Origin: Pseudobdellovibrionaceae bacterium
GTDB lineage: Bacteria; Bdellovibrionota; Bdellovibrionia; Bdellovibrionales; Bdellovibrionaceae
DNA: 10,355 bases
Direction: 5' to 3'
Assembly: GCA_947374445.1 (NCBI GenBank)
Contig: CANCBY010000077.1
Span: 1 to 10,355 of the forward strand
How positions within the stretch are numbered: the first letter of the stretch is position 1; each line of letters starts with the position of its first letter. This document shows positions 7,249 to 10,355 of this stretch, piece after piece. The position numbers and the translations under genes were made by a program. The notes under the pieces were generated by a model, which worked only from the letters and a program-made list of their open reading frames with translations, did no database searches and had not been told where the DNA came from.

Positions 7249-7494
7249 ATGTCAGAAAAAAAACCAACTAAGAACACTCCTAGCCCAGAAAAGCAAATGC
7301 CAAGCAATGTTGTGCCATTGCAGGCCTCTAAGTGCACAGCTGAAGATTGCAAAAAGAAACCTGAAAGAGCTGGCTTTTGCGGAGAGCATTACGAGTGGTT
7401 CAAAGAGGGTTTGCTGACAATGGAAGGCTACCGCGCCAAAGATTTCGACAAAAAATATCATTCTTGGATGCGTCGCAAACAGCAAGCCGCATAA
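7249..7494 (+). CDS. Small putative metal-binding protein (C-x4-C-x9-C-x2-H)
   Basis: An 81-residue protein with no signal peptide. Residues 1-26 are a Lys/Pro-rich, probably disordered lead. Then C29, C34, C44 and H47 form C-x4-C-x9-C-x2-H, a plausible zinc site within SKCTAEDCKKKPERAGFCGE. This is followed by HYEWFKEGLLTMEG and a basic end, KDFDKKYHSWMRRKQ. I recall short delta-proteobacterial proteins with a similar C-x-x-x-x-C-K...R-x-G-F-C-x-E-H-x-x-x-F-K-x-G pattern (some labelled 'vegetative protein'), but know of no established function. A GGAGG site lies 4 bases before the ATG. It forms a single-gene unit: sigma-28-like promoter and hairpin upstream, strong terminator downstream. That suggests regulated, possibly motile-phase, expression. 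Confidence 0.82.
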   Translation: MSEKKPTKNTPSPEKQMPSNVVPLQASKCTAEDCKKKPERAGFCGEHYEWFKEGLLTMEGYRAKDFDKKYHSWMRRKQQAA

Positions 7495-7522
7495 CACAGC
7501 AAGCTTAAGCATGATTTCATAC

Positions 7523-7560
7523 AAAGCGAGGTGACACCCACCTCGCTTTTCTTTTATTCT
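7523..7560 (+). terminator. Intrinsic terminator after the small protein gene
   Basis: An 11-base perfect stem (AAAGCGAGGTG at 7523-7533, loop ACACC, CACCTCGCTTT at 7539-7549) is followed by a T-rich run, TTTTCTTTTATT. It lies 29 bases after the small gene's stop and only about 18 bases before the next start codon. Confidence 0.9.
7531..7560 (+). promoter_or_regulatory. Possible sigma-70 promoter overlapping the terminator
   Basis: GTGACA (7531-7536; five of six to TTGACA) and TATTCT (7555-7560; four of six to TATAAT) are 18 bases apart. Initiation seven bases on would fall at about 7567, the base before the SDR ATG, giving a nearly leaderless mRNA. The upstream terminator means the SDR gene needs a promoter somewhere close, which is the main support. 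Confidence 0.3.
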
Positions 7561-7567
7561 AGGTACC

Positions 7568-8314
7568 ATGAAAAAAGCAGTAATCATCTCTGGTGCAGGA
7601 AGTGGAATCGGCCGCGCAACGGCGCTTGAATTCTCTCAACAAGGCTACTTTGTTTATCTTTTGGGCCGCAATAAAGAACGCCTGGAAGAGGTCGCTCAAG
7701 AATGTCGCTCTGGCGCCCGCCGCTACGGTTGCGACCTCAACAACTCTCAGCAAATTCAAAAAACTTGCGAAGACATCATCTCTCAGCAAGACACCGACGT
7801 TCAGGTTCTGATTAATAATGCTGGAGTTTATGAGCGCAATGATGGATTCACAGGTGGACTTGAAACTTGGAGAAAGCAATTTGAAACCAATCTTTTTGGT
7901 GCCATTGAACTCACTCAAAGAGTGTTTCCTATTTTTAAAAAACGTGGCGGCGGATCGATCGTCAATGTGTCTTCGACTTTAGGACTCAAGACTGCAGCTC
8001 AAGTTTCAGCTTATTCTGCCAGCAAAGCGGCCATGAACTCCTGGTCACAGTCTTTAGCTCTCGAAGGCGGCGAACATAAAATACGCGTCAACTGTGTTTG
8101 CCCAGGAATTGTCGATACACCCATCCATGAGTTCAATAAACTCAAAGGCGCCAGCAAAGAAAAAGTTCTTAACTCCATGAGCTCACTGCAGCCATTGGGC
8201 TCGATTGGCACCCCAGAGCAAGTGGCCAAAGCTATTTTCTTTTTGGCCGGCGACAACAGTCCTTGGACCACAGGAGCAGTTCTGGCTGTTGATGGCGGAA
8301 TTAATTTAGTATGA
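7568..8314 (+). CDS. SDR-family NAD(P)-dependent oxidoreductase
   Basis: A classical short-chain dehydrogenase/reductase of typical length (248 residues), cytoplasmic. The cofactor motif SGAGSGIGR is at 8-16 and NNAG at 83-86. The catalytic residues are N108, S136, Y149 and K153 (Y-S-A-S-K), and the end is the usual GAVLAVDGGINLV. R34 directly after the second strand (LLGRN) suggests NADP(H) preference. The substrate cannot be told from these motifs; many such proteins are FabG-like ketoacyl or sugar reductases. The gene's stop overlaps the start of a PTPS-like pterin gene as ATGA. Sepiapterin reductase is itself an SDR acting after PTPS, so a pterin reductase role is an attractive inference, though the C-terminus looks more like a generic SDR. 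The ATG has only a weak AGG four bases upstream. Confidence 0.9.
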   Translation: MKKAVIISGAGSGIGRATALEFSQQGYFVYLLGRNKERLEEVAQECRSGARRYGCDLNNSQQIQKTCEDIISQQDTDVQVLINNAGVYERNDGFTGGLETWRKQFETNLFGAIELTQRVFPIFKKRGGGSIVNVSSTLGLKTAAQVSAYSASKAAMNSWSQSLALEGGEHKIRVNCVCPGIVDTPIHEFNKLKGASKEKVLNSMSSLQPLGSIGTPEQVAKAIFFLAGDNSPWTTGAVLAVDGGINLV

Positions 8315-8703
8315 ATATAAAGCTCACGACTCAATGGTCTTCGGCTCATTTCTATAATCAGCCATCTTGGACAAAAGAAAAAAATCTTCAGGTTTTTGGC
8401 AAATGCCATAGCGAATTTGGCCATGGTCACGATTACAAACTAGAGGTCGAATTTTCTGAGGCCGACAGCGGAGATCAAGAATCGCTTGCGGAAATACTGA
8501 CAGCCTTGCATGAAAAGCTTGATCATCATCATCTTAACTTTGTTATTCCTGAATTTAAGACAAAAATACCTACGACTGAAAATTTAGCCTTGTTTTGCTA
8601 TGAGTTTATAACTCAAAAAGTTAAAGCTGAAAATTTGAACTGCAAAACTGCACACGTGAGGCTTTATGAAAAACCAGATCTCTGGAGCGAGATCTGGACT
8701 TAA
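8311..8703 (+). CDS. 6-pyruvoyl-tetrahydropterin synthase / 6-carboxytetrahydropterin synthase family (PTPS-like)
   Basis: The family converts 7,8-dihydroneopterin triphosphate by zinc-dependent chemistry, either to 6-pyruvoyl-tetrahydropterin (biopterin route) or 6-carboxytetrahydropterin (queuosine route, QueD). Zinc ligands are H13 (SSAHF), H38 and H40 (GHGHDY). The catalytic set is C32, D71-H72 (LDHHHLN) and E120 (VRLYEKPD), with PTTEN at 87-91. The spacing C32-x5-H-G-H matches the eukaryote-type PTPS, whereas QueD has C-x3-H-G-H, and PTTENLALF also resembles animal PTPS. The usual G-[MV]-[VI]-x-[DN]-[FL]-x-x-L-K segment is replaced by a shorter GDQESLAEILTAL. At 130 residues it is near family size. 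It is translationally coupled to the SDR gene (ATGA overlap). The in vivo product is unproven. Confidence 0.88.
   Translation: MNIKLTTQWSSAHFYNQPSWTKEKNLQVFGKCHSEFGHGHDYKLEVEFSEADSGDQESLAEILTALHEKLDHHHLNFVIPEFKTKIPTTENLALFCYEFITQKVKAENLNCKTAHVRLYEKPDLWSEIWT
8669..8697 (-). terminator. Intrinsic terminator of the minus-strand secreted-protein gene, inside the PTPS coding end
   Basis: Read on the minus strand, CCAGATCTC, a six-base loop GCTCCA and GAGATCTGG form a perfect 9-base stem followed directly by TTTTT (8673-8669). It begins 20 bases after the stop of the gene ending at 8717. On the plus strand the stem has no T-run after it, so it acts for the leftward gene only. Confidence 0.75.
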
Positions 8704-8716
8704 TCAAGCTCGATAT

Positions 8717-9445
8717 CTATTTGGCTTGAGTGTAGATCACTTCCGCATCCAAATCAGACCAGCCTCCGCCAGCTTTTGCCCTCTTCGGTGCCACTCGCCC
8801 CTCAAGAGCAATCAGTCTTTCGCCTTTGTCTGAGTATTTGAAAATAATAGGGTCAACCAGAGCTGCAATGATAAAACTCGAGGCCTTCATTTTAAATACA
8901 AATACTTTTTGTCCCTCAACGGACTCTTCAGAAATTTTGAATAGTTTAAAACCCACAGTCTCGGCCCTCTCCCAAACTCCAAAGCGCATCTCAACTGTCT
9001 CGCCTTTTTCTAATTCAGCCCAATGATCTCTAACCCAATAGGTGAAGTTAGCTGGCACCACGAGCGAGCCCGCAAATTTTTCGGTGGCAGTTTTGACCTT
9101 TCCGTCGGCCGAAGTGACAGAGAATTCAACTTGATCTCCGACACGAGTGATCGAACCTTTTTGCTGAGTTTGCTTTTGATCGACTTCAACTCTGACCAAA
9201 GCGCTGCCGTTCAAGCTGGACCTTTCTTCAAGTACCGGGGCACCAGACAAATCAGAGAAAACAGACTTAGCCTCAATCAGACCACTGCCTTTATCTTCAG
9301 CTGAACGCTCAAGTGTGAACAGCTTCTTGCTTTGTTTTGAGCCCTTTTCATAAACAACCGCCGTAAAATCAACTTTGGCCCAAGCTGCCTCAACAAAAAG
9401 TGACAAACAAAACCCAGCTAATAACAATTTGCTTTTAGTTTTCAT
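8717..9445 (-). CDS. Secreted protein of unknown function
   Basis: A 242-residue protein with a clear Sec signal peptide: basic start MKTKSK, hydrophobic core LLLAGFCLSLFV, and a signal peptidase I site AWA at 21-23 before KVDF. There is no lipobox. The mature part is rich in alternating charged and hydrophobic stretches with many V/F/T residues, suggesting a beta-rich periplasmic domain, and has a tryptophan-rich middle segment (NFTYWVRDHWAELEKG). I do not recognise the family. I choose the ATG at 9445, preceded by a G-rich run (GGGGGG, about 5 bases upstream), rather than the longer frame from 9478, because only the shorter form starts with a normal signal peptide. It converges on the PTPS gene (13-base gap) and is divergent from the pseudouridine synthase gene. 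Confidence 0.8.
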   Translation of the reverse strand: MKTKSKLLLAGFCLSLFVEAAWAKVDFTAVVYEKGSKQSKKLFTLERSAEDKGSGLIEAKSVFSDLSGAPVLEERSSLNGSALVRVEVDQKQTQQKGSITRVGDQVEFSVTSADGKVKTATEKFAGSLVVPANFTYWVRDHWAELEKGETVEMRFGVWERAETVGFKLFKISEESVEGQKVFVFKMKASSFIIAALVDPIIFKYSDKGERLIALEGRVAPKRAKAGGGWSDLDAEVIYTQAK

Positions 9446-9549
9446 AAACACCCCCCACATCTGAATTATTACTATCATGAATCAGCCTTTTTGCTTTGGC
9501 GACCTTTTTAGATGGTTTTTTGGACGGCTTTTAGGTAAATTTATAGCCC

Positions 9550-10355
9550 ATGAATCGATCTGACGGACGAAGGCCTGCGCCTCCAGCAAAATCTAATGAC
9601 TCTGATGCCTCACACGCAGACGGAGAGCTTCTCAGGCTTTCAAAGCTAATGAGTGAGCGCGGCCTGTGCTCTCGCCGCGAAGCTGATGAGCTTATCAGCA
9701 AAGGCCAGGTATTTGTCGACGGAGTTCAAATCAAAGAACTCGGAACAAAAGTGACCCGCGCAGTCCAAATCGAACTTGGCGCCAGAGCTATTGAAAAGCA
9801 ATCGCGCTTGGTGACAGTCATACTAAATAAACCTATCGGCTATGTCTCTTCGCAGCCAGAACCAGGCTACCAGCCTGCCATTCAACTTTTGACTGAAGAA
9901 AACTATGGCGGCCCTGGAATTCCAGATGTGATACCACAAAGGCTCAACGACTTGGCCGTCACAGGCAGGCTCGACATCGACTCGCAAGGGATTTTAATTT
10001 TCACGCAAGACGGCCGTATTGCAAAAAAACTGATTGGCGAAAATTCTGAAGTTGAAAAGGAATATCTTGTGCGCGTGCAAGGCCCCAATGGCCAGAGCGG
10101 CAAAAGTTTTTTATCTCGAGATAACCTCAATCTTTTACGCAAGGGCGAACTTGAGATGGATGGTAAAAAGTTAAAGCCAGCCCATGTTGAATGGGTTAAT
10201 GAAGACCAGCTTCGCTTCGTGCTGATTGAAGGCAAAAAAAGACAAGTTCGCAGAATGTGCGAAGCGGTTGATTTGTATGTTAAGGGACTCAAAAGGGTTC
10301 GCATTGGAAAATTAATGCTCGGAAATCTTCCTGAAGGTCAGTGGAGATTTCTTGA
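9550..10355 (+). CDS. 23S rRNA pseudouridine synthase, RluB/RluF family (runs off right edge)
   Basis: The visible 268 residues lack only the C-terminal end. Residues 1-25 are a polar lead. An S4 RNA-binding domain spans about 28-75 (LSKLMSERGLCSRREADELI and following). The RsuA/RluB/E/F catalytic domain follows, with KPIGYVSSQPEPG and the active-site motif GRLDIDSQGILIF, whose D142 is the expected catalytic aspartate. The EGKKRQVRRMCEAVDLYVKG block is typical of the family and looks closest to RluF, although RluB cannot be excluded. The enzyme isomerises uridines in 23S rRNA. The ATG at 9550 is the first start after an in-frame TAG at 9544. No ribosome-binding site is visible close to it, so initiation may be leaderless or coupled to a short upstream frame. 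Confidence 0.92.
   Translation, partial: MNRSDGRRPAPPAKSNDSDASHADGELLRLSKLMSERGLCSRREADELISKGQVFVDGVQIKELGTKVTRAVQIELGARAIEKQSRLVTVILNKPIGYVSSQPEPGYQPAIQLLTEENYGGPGIPDVIPQRLNDLAVTGRLDIDSQGILIFTQDGRIAKKLIGENSEVEKEYLVRVQGPNGQSGKSFLSRDNLNLLRKGELEMDGKKLKPAHVEWVNEDQLRFVLIEGKKRQVRRMCEAVDLYVKGLKRVRIGKLMLGNLPEGQWRFL

Noticed and set aside
8011..8430. 139-codon minus-strand frame across the SDR/PTPS junction
   Set aside because: Antisense to two well-supported enzymes and without family motifs.
9443..9478. Longer start (9478) for the secreted protein
   Set aside because: It adds a hydrophobic lead with no basic residues before the natural signal peptide MKTKSK, which has its own G-rich ribosome-binding site.
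9435..9530. Lysine-rich minus-strand frame (KPSKKPSKKVAKAK) resembling a histone-H1-like tail
   Set aside because: A stop directly precedes it, it has no ATG, GTG or TTG ahead of the lysine-rich part, and it lies across the T-tract region; base composition explains it.
9903..10304. 133-codon minus-strand frame opposite the pseudouridine synthase
   Set aside because: Composition (Ser/Leu-rich shadow) and the strong Rlu motifs on the plus strand argue against it.
1..10355. Mobile element, CRISPR array, toxin-antitoxin or defence island
   Set aside because: No transposase, integrase, direct-repeat array, target-site duplication or defence-gene motifs were seen; the genes are mostly housekeeping or metabolic.

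Overview
The window is a compact bacterial chromosomal region with moderate G+C, twelve genes (two cut by the edges), very short intergenic gaps and frequent stop/start overlaps. Nothing suggests phage, transposon or plasmid origin. The gene content points to a member of the Bdellovibrionota (Bdellovibrio-like predatory bacteria) or a close delta-proteobacterial relative: an M50 peptidase-trpS-scpA-scpB chain, an orphan peptide-binding protein, a small CxxxxC...CxxH protein and a sigma-28-like promoter. This assignment is inference from protein character, not from a search.

Left part (1-4130, all minus strand). A chromosome-maintenance and translation operon reads leftward: an M50 site-2-type membrane peptidase, tryptophanyl-tRNA synthetase, the condensin partners ScpA and ScpB, and the N-terminus of a membrane protein that continues beyond base 1. 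Successive genes overlap by 4, 4 and 8 bases, using GTG, TTG and ATG starts, so translational coupling is likely. ScpB is about twice its usual length because of acidic extensions at both ends. TrpRS carries a four-cysteine pattern close to that of the 4Fe-4S TrpRS enzymes.

Middle part (4325-7494, plus strand). An acyl-CoA dehydrogenase most like the short/branched-chain type (ACADSB) overlaps by 4 bases an exported family-5 peptide/solute-binding protein with no transporter genes beside it. A separate single-gene unit follows: a near-consensus sigma-28 promoter, a 5'UTR hairpin, an 81-residue putative metal-binding protein and a strong intrinsic terminator.

Right part (7568-10355). An SDR oxidoreductase and a 6-pyruvoyl-tetrahydropterin synthase (PTPS)-like enzyme overlap by 4 bases. 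The PTPS has the C-x5-HGH signature associated with the biopterin branch rather than the queuosine (QueD) branch. An SDR beside it is therefore suggestive of a pterin reductase (sepiapterin-reductase-like step), which is the most interesting pathway hypothesis here. A convergent secreted protein of unknown function ends 13 bases from the PTPS gene, and its terminator is embedded in the PTPS coding sequence. A divergent RluB/RluF-family 23S rRNA pseudouridine synthase runs off the right edge.

I found no rRNA, tRNA, CRISPR array, insertion sequence or obviously new multi-gene defence system. The points most worth a second look are the SDR-PTPS pair, the sigma-28-driven small protein, the oversized ScpB, the Fe-S-like TrpRS motif, and the two overlapping-signal arrangements (a possible promoter inside a terminator, and a terminator inside an opposing gene).
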